The position numbers were made by a program, and so were the translations under genes. 64,000 nt of DNA from Enoplolaimus lenunculus (lineage: Eukaryota > Nematoda > Enoplea > Enoplida > Thoracostomopsidae), in NCBI GenBank assembly GCA_030248215.1, contig JASANG010000880.1, forward strand, positions 1-64,000, written 5' to 3'. Position 1 is the stretch's first letter. Each line of letters begins with the position of its first letter. The notes beneath the pieces are model-generated. The model had not been told where the DNA came from, did not search any database, and was given only the letters and a program-made list of their open reading frames with translations. This document shows positions 36,566 through 49,112 of this stretch, piece after piece.

Positions 36566-37486
36566 GCTAGGAGGGCTAAAAAGTTTCTGTAGGAGCATAC
36601 AAGCGGTTTCGATGACTTTACAAGTAAAGTTGGAAATTTTCAGAGGGGTCAAAATTTTTTCATAGGAGGCTATTTGTTCTGATCCCCCTATTATTACGGG
36701 TATGGCATATGGAGTCCAGTGGATAAAGCTTCATTTTAGTATTGCTCTAGATTTATAATTTAATACTCCATAGTATACCACCTATATGAAATATTGCATT
36801 GGGAACGCAGGTATTGGCAATTGCTCCTTTGAACATACTGTAGTGACCCGAATGAAATGGGGGTACTAAGAGCGGGCCGCATTGTGAGTCCCAATCAATA
36901 GCAGTTCGCATCCTTAAGAGTGTCTATGGGGGGTCAGGGATCAACCCTCTATTTGTGAGTTTGGCCCGAGTAAAGATTAGTTGCCTAAAGTTTTTCTGCA
37001 TGACTGCAATAAGGTAAGCCTAATCTTTAGACAATTTTTTTCTGAGTTTACACTTTAGGCTTAAGTGCAGGCGTAGGCAGAGGCTTAACCTTACGTTTAG
37101 AATTTTATGCTGCTAGGTTTAGGCTTAAGAATATGTTTATACTACTGTTACGGCGCTGTTCTACGCATTGGCAATGTTCACAAACGATTTTATTATCTTT
37201 CTCCAAGGGTATCTACACTGCAAAAAATGGTAATTCAAATTGACTCTCTCCAAAATAACCTTTTCAGGACTACACAAACTGAGTCAAAATTTTACTCCGC
37301 CACAGTCAAATTTGACTCAATGAATCGTTCTGTGAGTCAAATTTGACTCAGTTTGCGTTGTCCTGAAAAGCCTATTTCGGAGAGAGTCAATTTGATTCAC
37401 TATTTTTTAAAGTGTACGGTGTCAGAGATCAAACAACCCCTCTTTGTGCGATTTTTATTCAATTCAAATTCCGCTTTCCAAGTAGG

Positions 37487-37727
37487 AACCGGGACATCAG
37501 ACTTTTTTACTAAGCAGCTGGAAAAGCGGGTTACGCGTGGTTTCGAACTAGTGACCTTTTGCGTGTCCGGCAGACGCTGTTACCACTGCGCCACGTAACC
37601 CTCCTGTCCAACTGCATTTTTCGCTGACTATATGTGTCGACCGTATGCTCCCGGCTCGCAGACGTACAGTGCACTGCAGTATATTGCATGTGCACATAAC
37701 GCACAATCATGTCTCACATGCTTACAC
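37487..37727 (-). mobile_element. tRNA-Val-like SINE-like repeat, inverted copy
   Basis: Minus-strand tRNA-like part (about 37,527-37,601) has an 8-bp acceptor stem (GGGTTACG with CGTAACCC), D-arm GCGCAGTGGTAACAGCGT, and GACACGCAAAAGGTCA followed by AGTTCGAAACC, which resembles tRNA-Val with a GAC anticodon. Base 33 is G and the T-stem is unpaired. Both flanks match 16,690-16,918 in reverse. Confidence 0.75.
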
Positions 37728-38715
37728 TGTCTACCCCGCTGTCCTTTGATCAAAATTCAAAAACACGCCATTGGCGTTGGTTGACGTTTTGTTTAAGCTT
37801 ATAAAACGGCTGTCAAAAGTATTTAGCATTATTGATTAGCATTTTTCAGTTTCGTATCGAATCATAAAAGCCAACTCTGCACGCACTCTGCTCAAGAATG
37901 CGATGATGCGTATCAGCTCACCGTCACGGCGACTGGGACATGGACCCAACCACGCGGGCTATTGAGGGGAACGTTGTCCCCAAACGAACTATTTCATCCC
38001 ACCCCCCTCGGCTGAAAATTGTCTTAATTACATTAATAAAATAATTCTATGTTATGAAAAATTTACTTGCATGCTCTGAAAAGTGTAGTTACCCTCGTTC
38101 CATTAAAGTATCCTGATTGTGAGACTGACTACGGATCGAACACAAATAGGGAGGGTGTCCAATACGGATGCTAGAACAGAAAAAATGTTGTATAACGTTT
38201 TGGTAGTAAAATTGCGTTTTATCTCGTCGCTCGATCCGCTTGAAACAATTTTCAATCACTGCAGAGTCACAATTAAGGTTTTCTGGTTCGATCGCTTGAC
38301 AGTGTAGTATGCATCTTTTACCTAAAAGTATTTTAAGCAAAATACAAAAAAATTTGATAAAAGTTTCGGCCAATGTAAAAAACAGGGGCAGAACAGTATT
38401 TTAAGCATATTCCTAAGCCTAAGCCTAAGCCTAAGCGTAAGAATGAGCATATTCTTAAGCCATTAAGCTTTAGTTTTGAATGCGACACATAAATTTAAAA
38501 AAATGGGCCAAGTTTTTCGCTCGCTTCGTTTGTGAAGTTTTTAACCTCAATTTTAATTCAGCAACTCCTGTTGGCTCAGAGCCCTCTTGCCAATTAGAAT
38601 TTGGGGTTGAGCGGCGGCTGCTCTTGCACCAGTTATAGTTCTAGGTACTACCTAACACCAGGAGTGCACAACAAAAAATTGTAAGGTTCATACCTTACAA
38701 TTTCACACCGCAGAG

Positions 38716-39070
38716 AATTGGCATATATAGCATACAGTAAAAATTGCGTTTCATAACTTTTGCCAGCCCGTCGCCCCGTTAAAAATTTTTGAATCCGCCG
38801 TTGAACGCTAACCTGTCCCCCTGTCAAAAATTTCTGAAACCACCGTTAAACACCATATTACGGTATGCGTTGAGCTCACTAGCCAAACCACAAAAAAACC
38901 CGAAAAAAACATTGCTATTATTTAATTAATTTGCAGTAATTTGGCATTGACATATATAGCATACAGTAAAAATTGCGTTTCATTAAACTTTTGCTATCGG
39001 GTTCCCCCCGTCAAAAATTTCTGAACCCACCGTTAAACACCATATTACGGTATGCGTTGAGCTCACCAGC
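38716..39070. repeat. Tandemly duplicated ATATATAGCATACAGTAAAA segment
   Basis: Two copies about 230 bp apart of a block running from TATATAGCATACAGTAAAAA through CACCATATTACGGTATGCG to GAGCTCAC. Related single pieces occur at 32,700-32,880, 33,345-33,460 and 41,000-41,175, associated with TGACGG/CCGTCA motifs. Family not identified. Confidence 0.65.
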
Positions 39071-40387
39071 CAAACCAGCAAAAAACGCCTAAAACGCGTT
39101 GCCATTTGTTAATTAATTTGCCACAGTTTGGCGTTGACAAAATGGTCAAAATGAGTGACGGCAAAAAGTTTACCAAAACCCAAACGCCGTTTAGCACCAG
39201 CGCGTTTCTATAAAGCATCTGTCGTTTATGTCGGTTAAGTTTCGCTTTAATTTGAAACTTTCGTTAATGTTCAGGTTTCAACTAAAGAGCCAAACCTGTG
39301 ACGATGTGTGTGTGTCAAAAGTTTGAAGGTTTCGTTCATATGCACTCACCGTAGCCAGCTCACCATCGCTAGAAGGGCTAGAAACCATTTTCACGATGGG
39401 TATACAAGCGTTTTCTCGATGACTTACAAGCAAGGTTGAAAATTTTCTATTGAAGGGCCAAAATTGTTTCAGGGGAGTTGAGCGCTCCTTTGGTCTCCGT
39501 TTGTCCTACGAACCCGATCATATGTTTATCTCCTTCAAAGGCGGTGTAAAATGAGAAATGTGGCTGATAAGCGAGAAGATTACACAATTTGTCGCTATTT
39601 TTCGACAATTAATTTGAATTTTTAAAATTGTTTTACAGTTTTCAAATATTTTAAATGAGATTGATTTTAAGTCTTTATTATACATTGAATACGTTCACAA
39701 TACCAAGAGTGGAAACAAGAGTATACAACTGGGCACATTCTGTGTAGAAAAGAATGTATCCGGCACGTGTTGCGTTTTTACCCTACTCTTCCTATATTTA
39801 GAGGAGGGTACAACCTGTGCGAATCATGACACTTTATGTATCAGGCAACAAAAATTGGTCCGCTTACAGTTTAATTTAGGGTTATTGCATGTGACTGCGA
39901 CCCCCCTTCTAAACAAGGAGGGGTCGGCCAAAAACGCAACGCCCGGTGGTACATTTTGTACAATGCGGACCGCAATGTGTTGCACACTCTTGTATTATGC
40001 ACTCTTGATAATACTTACATGGCTCTTGATTCAGCTTAATTTTCACCTTAGAAATAGTCTTGAAACTGTACAGTAATTGTATTATTAGCATTTCTGCCCG
40101 TTCATCACAGTTCCTGTTCACATTTTATTTTTAGAAATTTCTAGCACAGAACAGTGAGAGCCTGCTTGGGCTCGAGTGTAAAGCTCCTATAGCTCAGTGG
40201 TCATCGTAAATGCCTCCCACGGCTTAACTATACTCATAAGCCTTTGGCTAAACATTTGCCTGAATCAATAGAGTACAATTAGGCAAACCTTAAATTTGGC
40301 AAAGTTTACAAGAACCTACTTTGCACCTGCTTTGATGCTGCATATGAATTCAATTTCGATGAAATCATCTTTTAATACGGAAGTTAT

Positions 40388-40582
40388 TGGCCAATGTAAA
40401 AAACAGAGGCGCAACAGCATTATAAACATATTCCTAAGCCTAAGCCAAAGCGTAAGAATGAGCGTATTGCTAAGTCTACAGCCTAACCTAACCTAAGCCA
40501 AGCAAAAAATTTGTCTAATGCTTAAGTTTACTCTATTGCAGTCCCACAGAAAAACGTTCCGCCGTTGATCTTGACATGGACC
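40388..40582. mobile_element. TTAGGC-bearing MITE with 8-bp TSD
   Basis: Ends GGCCAATGTAAAAAACAG and GACATGGACC. Flanks GAAGTTAT at 40380-40387 and 40583-40590 are identical. Short CCTAAG run inside. Confidence 0.85.
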
Positions 40583-42446
40583 GAAGTTATTCACAGTAAG
40601 TACTGATTTGGAAACTTAACTCACACAAGTGACAACTTTTCGGGTTTCCGTTGAACGTTTCAGTTCAGTTCAATCTTGCCCCGTATCCCTTCGAGAGTCA
40701 TGTCCGTATAGGCAGCACCCGAGTTCCCACTTGGATTGTTTTACTAGCGTGAAAATAATTTTCTTTCGCCCGGTAGGCCAACGTTCAAATCTCACTGCTT
40801 GAATATTTATATCTCAGATGAGATCGAAAATATTCGCGTGAAAATAGGTTAATGGAACTATTTTCAATTACTGGTCAACCTAAACTACGTTTTTTAGCAA
40901 TTGTACAAAGCTGACAGTTACACAACTTTTATCCGACAGTACAGGTACATTCATCGTTCGACCCTTCTAATACTAAACACACGTGCCCTAGCGAATCCAT
41001 AGGGTGCTCGTTCGTACGCCACCCGTCAGACGACTTTTTGTGATAAAATGCTAAATGTACCTATACCTTATAAATGTTCCCCTCAAAAAATGACCACATA
41101 TATAGCATACTGTAAGTAAATGCGTTTCGTTACTTTTGCCAACCCGCCCCCCTCGTCGTCAGAAATTTCTGCATCCGGTCGCCACTGCGACGCCGCCCGT
41201 TTGGCGTTGAACCCTAAATGGAACTGAAATTAATTTCGAAACTGCAACATCCCCAAGGAATGCGAACGAATATTTTCGATTTGTTATACTTGAAAAAACA
41301 ACTGAGGAAGGTGAATGTTCGTTCGAGTCAAACACTAAAACTTAAAACCCAATGCTAAGTTGAGGTCAGAGCCGGAGCAGGCGCTAGGGGTGTCCCTCTC
41401 TAAAAATTCCAAAGCAAAGGCCCCCCTTGAAGATGACCAGTATATTTTTCAATTTTTTTTTCGTTTACAATTTTGTTAAGGTGGGAGCTCCTGTTTGGCG
41501 TAGGCCCCCCAAATGTGAGGTATAGGGGTTGGTGCTTCGGTCTTGATTCAGGTGCAAGGACAGTGGCGAATTCAGAAACTTATAACGCCGGACGCCGTGC
41601 GATATATAATAGCGTAGCCAAACGCTATTTTAGTGCTAAATTTTAATAAAATTTTGGTTGTGATTCCTGATGTATTATGATGAAGAGGTCGAAGTTTCAG
41701 TTCCTTGTAATTTTCTCAATAAATATCTTTTCAGCCATCCACATATTTAACCCGCCGTATAGATAATACATGCGTAAATAATTACTAAATGAATCGAGTG
41801 TGCGTACTGAAATTTTGAAAGTACATTCCTAAGTATAACCTTGTATTATCGCTCAAGCTATTGACACAAGACAAATAAACGTTTGATTTAACGGATAATT
41901 GCAGTACCGGATATATCAGTAACGAAGGGCGGCGGAGCGTGGATTAAAAATAAATAACAGTCCGTAACCGAATAACAAGGGGGTTACCCTCTGGAGAGGC
42001 CAAATAAATATCAGCCCCTCCCTCTTATTCGGGTCACTACCGTAGTGTACGAATGTCCCTTAACCTAAGCATAAGTGTAAGCGTAATTATGAGCCTATAC
42101 CCAAGCCTAAGCCTAAACCTACGCCTAAGCGTAAATATAAGCCTACGTCCAAGCCAAAGCCGTTACAAAAAATTAGGCGAAAGCTTAAGGCTATTTTCAG
42201 AACGTCCAGTGTATCATACTTGCGTTGCTAAGTACTTAAGATGCCGCATAACGCAACTATAATAATTGCAGTCTTAACATAAATCAGCGCACTCTGTGTC
42301 ATTCCCGTAGCCAGCTTTTCCGCAGGGGCTTACAAGGGTTTTCGATGACTTACCAGCAAAATTAAAAATTATCTCCGGGGAGGGGGGTGTAAAATTTATT
42401 AGGGTGGGCTGACTCGCCTGTGGCTCCATTCTGGCTACGACCCTAT

Positions 42447-45190
42447 CTATGACACATATCAACTCGTTCTGAGTACTTCAAAATGACCCGGTTTCAAGGC
42501 TAAAATTACTATGTCCGGTACTTCTCAGCGCTGCGTCGCTTGCTTCAAAAGGTAAACCAGCCCGCATTTCATATATACCCATGACTTTCAGGTTTTACGG
42601 CTTCTATAACACCGGTTCTTTTACCATCACCCCTGCTTAGACGTGTACACTTTAGACCCGACGGTAACTATAGAGAGAGGAGATAAACGCAAAGGTTACA
42701 CGTTCGCTAGCAACCTGTAACCTGTGTAAATTAAAGCACTACAACTTGCATCTCTTGTGTCAAGGAATTATCAATCGAGTAGACTGAACATTTCTCAACA
42801 AGAGGGGGAGGGAGCGAGGAAAATTTGAAGACACCCCTTTCAAGTGAAAATTTTCAAGCCAAAAGTGTTAGCTAAAAATTTTCGTAAAACGGGCAGCGTC
42901 CGGTTTACCACTCGTTGTCCCATCAGTTGCAGCCATGATAACTTGTAGCTTACGAACACAATATTGATGTGGTAATTGTTTTTAACGTCGACAACCTGAC
43001 ATAAAAGTATTCGCTTCGTCTTTCTGTCTCTCTCTCTCGTGAGATACGGAAAATATTTTTATTCTTCGCTTGATCTTGTGTTTTAATACCGTGACTCAAA
43101 ATTAATCTTAATACGCGACATAGAAACACAAAAAAATATGCAAAAGGAATACCGAGTGAGAGGCAACAACAAGACTTGTGCGAGTACGAAATATAATAAG
43201 ACATATTATAATAACAGGTGCAAAGACCCCCGATCACACTGTTGTAAGAGTCGCTTTTAGTCGGTTCTCAGCTATAACCGCCGCTACTTAACCTAAAGTG
43301 CGTGTGTGCCACTGTGACTTGTGTGCGTGCCTTCAAGCCGTATTTGAGTCTAAACGCAAAACTAAAGACGGTAATTTTATCTTAATAATAATTTTCTAAC
43401 TGCTAATGTTAATATCATCGACTTTCTTTGCTAAAACAATTTATATATATATATAAATATATAAATATATATAAATATATATATTTATATATTTATATAT
43501 ATAAATATATATATAATATATATACATATATATAATTAGTACAGATATGAATATTATGCTTTAATAGTTAAACTTCGATTGCAAAATATTGATTCTAACG
43601 TACATTACACGTTGTCAAGGGATTTCATGATATTACAGGTGAAATCGTGTGATACGAAAAAACGTTTACACGAGCATCTGTGATACAGACTCAATGAGAA
43701 CGGCTGTGAATCGACAAAACGGTTTGAGTTTTTCACGAGGTGCGTAAAACAACAATAAAAGCATATTTTTAAGTCTAAGCCTAAGCGAAAAATAGCCTAA
43801 ACTTGCGTTGTGCAATTACCACTTGTTCTACTGGCCGACGGCTAACGGGACGTTTGAATGGCTGGCTGGCCTGCCAATACAAATTTTAAAAATTATCAAG
43901 CATTTATATAATGGTATAAATGGTTACGTTTAGAAGCGATTCCAATCGTTTTAGGCTCAGTAATTAAGCAGGAAACGGCCTTGTTGAAAAATATACGTTA
44001 ACTAAGAACAAGATCGGTAGTATCCAGGTACAACTGGAAGTCTGCTTTCGACTCAGGCTCCTTTTAATTTTCTGAGTGCGTGGGGTACGGGAGCAGGAGC
44101 TGCCCATCCTGCTTAGGGTCTCTTGAAAAGAGCAGGGGTTTAGGGCGGGCGGTATCCTAGTAAATATATAACAAACAAAGGCGTAACCAGGGGGGTTCAG
44201 GTGTCAACTTGACCAGCTTGGGCTTAGAAATGTAGTTAAGTATACTGTGTCCGGGTTACCGACACCTAACTATTTTGCCTGCGACTCTATCTAAATTACA
44301 CCAGTGTATTTCTGACATTTTTCGGCAATGACTCCTTTTGACCCGTTCTGAAATCGGATACTGTAGTCGCAACTCGTAGCTATCATCAACAAACAAAACT
44401 TAAACACAAACTAACGTAATTTAATGTTGAACCTAATTATAAAAAATTTTTACTTTTCAAAATCCTCATTGATCGGAGAGAAAGTCTGAGAGATGATTTA
44501 AACCGATTACATTATTATTCCCTTTATGATCGTCAAAAATATTTATATACTCCAGAGAAAGATTTCACGATATTTTTCTAAAAGGTAATGAAACCAGATC
44601 ATCTGAAGCGCTTTATCTCACCATAGAAGCTGTCTACAATACAACTGCAACCAAAGTAGATTCAACTAGTGCTTCAATCTAAATATTGACCATAATGATA
44701 ACAACAGGCAACATTTTGGCTCAAGTGACAGAATCGAAATCTAAATATGATTAAAATATTAAATTGATGATGTCACAACGTTTTTAGCGTTTTGCGTAAT
44801 AAGCAATTACTGATCGGCCGGCCATTACCTTGGGCAGACAGGTCGGTTTCTATCCGGTGCACAACACTTGTCCAAACCTTAAGCTTGGTAAGTCCTCAAA
44901 GCAAACGTGGATTTAAATTTTTTGAGGCGAGCAACAGCAGTAAGAGCATATATTACCAGCCAGAATCCTACGCAAAAAATAGTCTAAAGCTTATACTTTG
45001 ATTGCCCTCAAAGTAATGTGGATCGAAACTGTTATAGTATTTCAGGTGCGTAACAGCTGTAAAAACATATTCTTGAGCCTAAATCTAAGCAAAAAAATAG
45101 TGTACAGCTCAAGATTAGTCTGCCTTCAAAGTAAACATAGACCTAAGTTCCTACAGTAAAATGCGCAGCGTGCATCCGACAGTTAATAGC
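42447..45190. other. Gene-poor stretch
   Basis: Apart from the AT palindromic microsatellite and a TTAGGC-MITE fragment near 43.74-43.81 kb I see nothing I can name. Short frames show no domain or coding bias. A TCTCTCTCTC run lies near 43,029. Confidence 0.4.
43438..43540. repeat. Palindromic TATAAATATA microsatellite
   Basis: Runs of TATATATAAATATA and its complement TATATTTATATA in opposite halves, so the block is a large inverted repeat as well as a microsatellite. Confidence 0.92.
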
Positions 45191-45418
45191 TTGTGATGGA
45201 ACTTGGAATAAATTTCCGTTTCGGGTTCCGGAAGACCCATAGTCTGCGGTTCCGGAATTCTTAATTTAATTTGACGCTTACTTATGTTGTTGTCCGTTGC
45301 TGTCTCAGATTAATTTAACTGTTTATTACCACAATTTGACTTTGGGATATCCGCGTCCGGTTCCGTAATTTTTCATTTCCGCTTGCATCCTGCTATAGGA
45401 TGTTGGTTTGGGTTATTA

Positions 45419-45760
45419 CCTTCGCAAAAAAACGTGCAATTGACGGCTTAAGTTATGAACTGAGGCAATTTGTTGCTGAAAAAAAGCTATTTCTTTTGCA
45501 TTACCGTAACCTATAAAACTAAACAATTTCTGCTTATTAACATTAATATTTACGTCATTTTTGGGACCAACTTGAAGGCCTTCTTCGTCAAAAGTAGACA
45601 ATTCTATGCTGCAACTATCGAGATGGTTGCCACCAACCACTGCAAAATTGTTTTTAACAATTTCATTGCAAAAATTGCAATTCATCTTGATGATTTCTGT
45701 TTCATGGTCGCAGATCCAATCCGGACTTGTTAATCCTATTTCTATCTTATCTGTGCGGTT
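45419..45760 (-). CDS. Orphan coding-like island with a UBZ4-type zinc finger
   Basis: Minus-strand frame of more than 100 codons in otherwise repeat DNA. At 45,611-45,679 it has the pattern C-x2-C-x14-H-x3-C (NCNFCNEIVKNN, then GGNHLDSC). The NHLDSC ending is typical of UBZ4 ubiquitin-binding fingers (RAD18, WRNIP1, FAN1, SNM1A). It ends at a good donor (GAAG|GTAATA on the minus strand). A possible acceptor AAATAG lies about 330 bp upstream. The frame's extreme N-terminus runs into a MITE end and is not trusted. It could be a lone exon of an unseen gene, a captured fragment, or chance. No other exons were recognised nearby. Confidence 0.35.
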
Positions 45761-45928
45761 GATTTGGCTTAACTGATTTGCACGCGGGCCAATGTACACA
45801 ACAAGGCCGTAACAGTATTATATAAGCATATTCCTGAGCTTAAGTTAAAGCATGGGCGTAAGAATGAGTATATATACCTCAGCCAAAACCTAAGCCTAAG
45901 CCTAAGCGAAACATAGCCTAAAGCTTAA

Positions 45929-46191
45929 CCCCTTCTCACATTGAGTTGCCTGTAGGCAACTCAGCGCATTGCATATATGTTAAATAGTATATATCGCACC
46001 GTGTTTAACAATGGCAACACGTATACATAGTACTAAATCACCAGAAGACGTGAGATCCCCCTCGGGCTCGAGCGTCAAGCTCCTATAGATGAGTGGTGAT
46101 GGTATTCGCCTCCCACTCCAGTCACTGGAGTTCGAATCCTAGCATAAAAGTAGGTCTCACGAGAAATAGAAAATATTCATGTGAGAAATGG
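45929..46191. mobile_element. piggyBac-like MITE with tRNA-Gly-like core (263 bp), nested
   Basis: TTAA duplications at 45925-45928 and 46192-46195; ends CCCCTTCTCACATT and ATGTGAGAAATGG. It interrupts a TTAGGC MITE (45,787-46,248) exactly inside AAAGCTTAAGCTTA, which is intact in sister copies such as 63,676, so the empty site is visible. Core 46,079-46,140 has box A-like TAGATGAGTGGTGA and box B-like GGAGTTCGAATCC around CGCCTCCCAC, the tRNA-Gly(CCC) anticodon arm. Confidence 0.9.
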
Positions 46192-46479
46192 TTAAGCTTA
46201 CTTTATTGGGGACCTGCAGCAAAACGTTCCGCCCCTGACATTTACATAGGCCCTAGTATGAAAAGCAATATCGCAGAGTGTCCATCTACAAATGATGTGG
46301 ACGCACGCATAAACAACAGTACAAGCACAAGCCCTTGCGTGACGCAAGCAATGTTTGGTAAATCTGGCTTACACTGACAATATTAGGTTGAGTATTTTGC
46401 TCTGGCTCGAGGCTTTTGATTTTTCAAAATCAAATTTAGGCTCAAAAATTATACAGGTAAACACAGGAAAGTTCAAAAC

Positions 46480-46931
46480 TGTATATTTCAGTGAGTTAAT
46501 TAATCAACTCAGACGGAAAGTTAGTTATTTCTGAATTAATTACAGTAAACTTTAACTCACTCTGAGCTGAGTTGATTCTCACGACCAATGTTACTTTTAG
46601 GGTCGAAACAGTAAATCAAGCGTATTCATAAACCTGAGCCTTAGCCTAAGCGTTGCAAAAATGTGTTCCTAATCCTAAGTCTAAGCCCAAGACTAAGCAA
46701 AAATATGTAAGCAATCTAAACCTACTTTTTACAGACCCTATAGAAACTTGGACGCCCCTAAAAGTAACATGGGCCTTTCTCACTATGAGTTGAGTAGATC
46801 CGGGTGAGTTGCTGAAACAAACTAGAATGAGTTGAATAAAGTCACAATTGTGAGTTCTGATAGTTTTAACTCAAACTGAGCGATTCTACTTATATTACTA
46901 ATTAGAATCAACTCACTGGAATTTACAGTGC
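46480..46931. mobile_element. TGAGTTGATT foldback element interrupted by a TTAGGC MITE
   Basis: Outer arms carry AGTGAGTTAATTAATCAACTC at left and ATCAACTCACTGGAATTTAC at right, as in 27,026-27,256. Between 46,584 and 46,774 sits a variant-end TTAGGC MITE, giving a relative age: the foldback element is older. Confidence 0.8.
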
Positions 46932-47817
46932 AGCGCTGTGACTATTGATCAAACAGGAACAAATAACTTTCACGTACGGTACAAAATTACATGACCATTT
47001 AAATATTTGAACTTAAAAAAGGGTTCCCCTGCCGTTTGTGTCTGTTTTGGTCCAAAATGAAGTCTGCCTCGGTCTCCAGCAAAAATGTGTGAACTCCGGC
47101 TCGTATTTGCCAGAGGTTCCGGCAATTTCGGTAGTGCAACTTTGATGCGTACATTGGCCGTAATTAACAAATTAAACATTGTTTAAACTACCTAATTTCA
47201 CGTCACCTTCAGCGTCAACTCCGACTTGGCCAAGTTTTGTGGATTTTCGGGTCCGGTGACGACGGTGGGGGTAATAAGATGAGAGGTTCCTAAAACCGTG
47301 CGGGTAATAAGATGAGGGGTTCCTATTTTGAGTCCCAATCAATAGGAGTCCGTATCCGTAACATCGCTAATTATAATGCATGTGACTCCAGGACCAAATA
47401 AAGTTGAGTTCGAAACACTACAGCGTATTTACGTTTTGAAAGTACATTCCCAAGTATAATCTTTCATTTAATCGCTCAAGCTTTTGATACAAGACAAATA
47501 AATATTTAATTTAACAGATAGTTGCAATACCGGATATGTATCAGTTTTGAAAGTACATTCCTAAGTATAATGTTTCATTTAATCGCTCAAGCTTTTGATA
47601 CAAGACAAATAAATATTTAATTTAACAGATAGTTGCAATACCGGATATGTATCAGTAACGAAGGGCAGCAGAGGGCGAGTAAAAATAAATAACAGTCAGT
47701 AACGAATAACAGTATATTTAAAGCTAAAATAGCTTTAAACAATCGCTGAAGTATATATTTTATTGTACCAAGATTTCCCATATTCAAAGCCTTTTTTTAG
47801 ATGTCGAAGATAGAATT

Positions 47818-48013
47818 AGGGTGGCACTATACTTGCCGTGCGGCGTCATCCAGGCGTCATCCGGTGCCGTACTTCGCCGCCCGTCACCGGTCGTCACCAT
47901 ACGGTCTCGTACGTGAGTAATTCATGTACGATACCGCACGGTGACGTGCAGAGACGAACAGTGCCGGACGGTGACTGACGGCGCCGAACGTCATCAAATT
48001 ATAGCACCACCCT
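47818..48013. mobile_element. CpG-rich palindromic MITE
   Basis: Ends AGGGTGGCACTATACTTG and AATTATAGCACCACCCT; between them CG-rich text built from GTGCCGTACG and GACGGTGACTGACGG-type segments. Relatives at 6,680-6,758, 25,736-25,875 and 4,960-5,045. Confidence 0.78.
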
Positions 48014-48039
48014 TGTAAGTAAACTTACAATAAACCTTT

Positions 48040-48237
48040 GGCCCATGTATAGCACAGGGCCAGACCGTTTTCCGGCGAGGCTGCAATAGAGTCACTTTAA
48101 GCTGTTGTCTTAATTTTTTGCTAAGGCTTAGGCTTATGCTTAGGCTTAGGAATATGCTCATCCTCTATGCTTAGGCTTAGGTTTAGGCTTAGGAATATGC
48201 TTATACTACTGTTGCGGCCCTGTTCTATACATGGGCC
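48040..48237. mobile_element. TTAGGC-bearing MITE (198 bp) with exact 8-bp TSD
   Basis: Perfectly matched ends GGCCCATGTATAGCACAGGG and CCTGTTCTATACATGGGCC; TSD AAACCTTT at 48032-48039 and 48238-48245. Interior CTTAGG-type hexamers. Confidence 0.93.
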
Positions 48238-48932
48238 AAACCTTTCATCAAATCCACCTTAAAGTTTTACTGAAAACCAATCACAAGACAAATCCCTTGT
48301 TACTTAAAAAATAATAATTGTCAAAAGTTCGAAACGATTTTGAATAAAAGTATTTTTTGAAAATTTTTTCAGTTGTTGTCTATTAGTAGTTTTAAATTTT
48401 AATTACATTTAATCTTCGTTGAACTCAACTCTCGTCAAGCGACATCTCTACGTTGAACCTTGTTTATCATCCGGTTTCTAACTGAACAAACCATGAAGTC
48501 AGGCGCTAAAGTTATATCGTTCGCTCAAAACAAACTTGTGGATCCGGCACGGGATGCGTGGGACCGCGGGTAAGTGGAGTATTTGTTTTGTGTGAGTTTC
48601 GGTTACAGGCGTCGCGACTTTGAGGGCCGTGCAGATTTTTTCTGCGGCACTTAAATAGAGTATGCTAAAGCTTTAAACTATTTTTTATTTAGGTTATGGT
48701 AGGCTTAATCTTACAATTAAGCTCAGGTTTTAACTTAGGTTTAGGTGTTCGAATATGCTTATAAGGTTCAGCATTTCGACTCAACGTAACATTGGCCGTT
48801 GCTACTTTGATTGAAATCGTAATAATCTCAATTTAGCTGAGTCTCTATTGTATTCTTGTTCTCAGGTTGAGAAAAAATCTGCATTTTTTGTAGGACGAAT
48901 CAGTAATTATTGATTTGGGCACCATATTCTCG

Positions 48933-49112
48933 GCCAATGTTACTCTTATGTTACTTTTATGGGCGTAACAGTAGATTGAGCGTAATCCTAAGCCTAAGCC
49001 TGACCGTTGCAAAAATGTGTTCCCAAGCCTAAGCAAAAAATGTAATCCAGAATCTAAACCCATTCTTTTATAGATCCACCAGAAACCTGGACGCCCCTTA
49101 AAGTAACATGGG
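48933..49112. mobile_element. TTAGGC-bearing MITE, variant-end subfamily
   Basis: Ends GGCCAATGTTACTC and AAAGTAACATGGGCC rather than the ATGTATAG form; interior CCTAAGCCT with GCGTTGCAAAAATGTGTT. Sister copies at 50,300-50,492 and 46,584-46,774. Confidence 0.78.
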
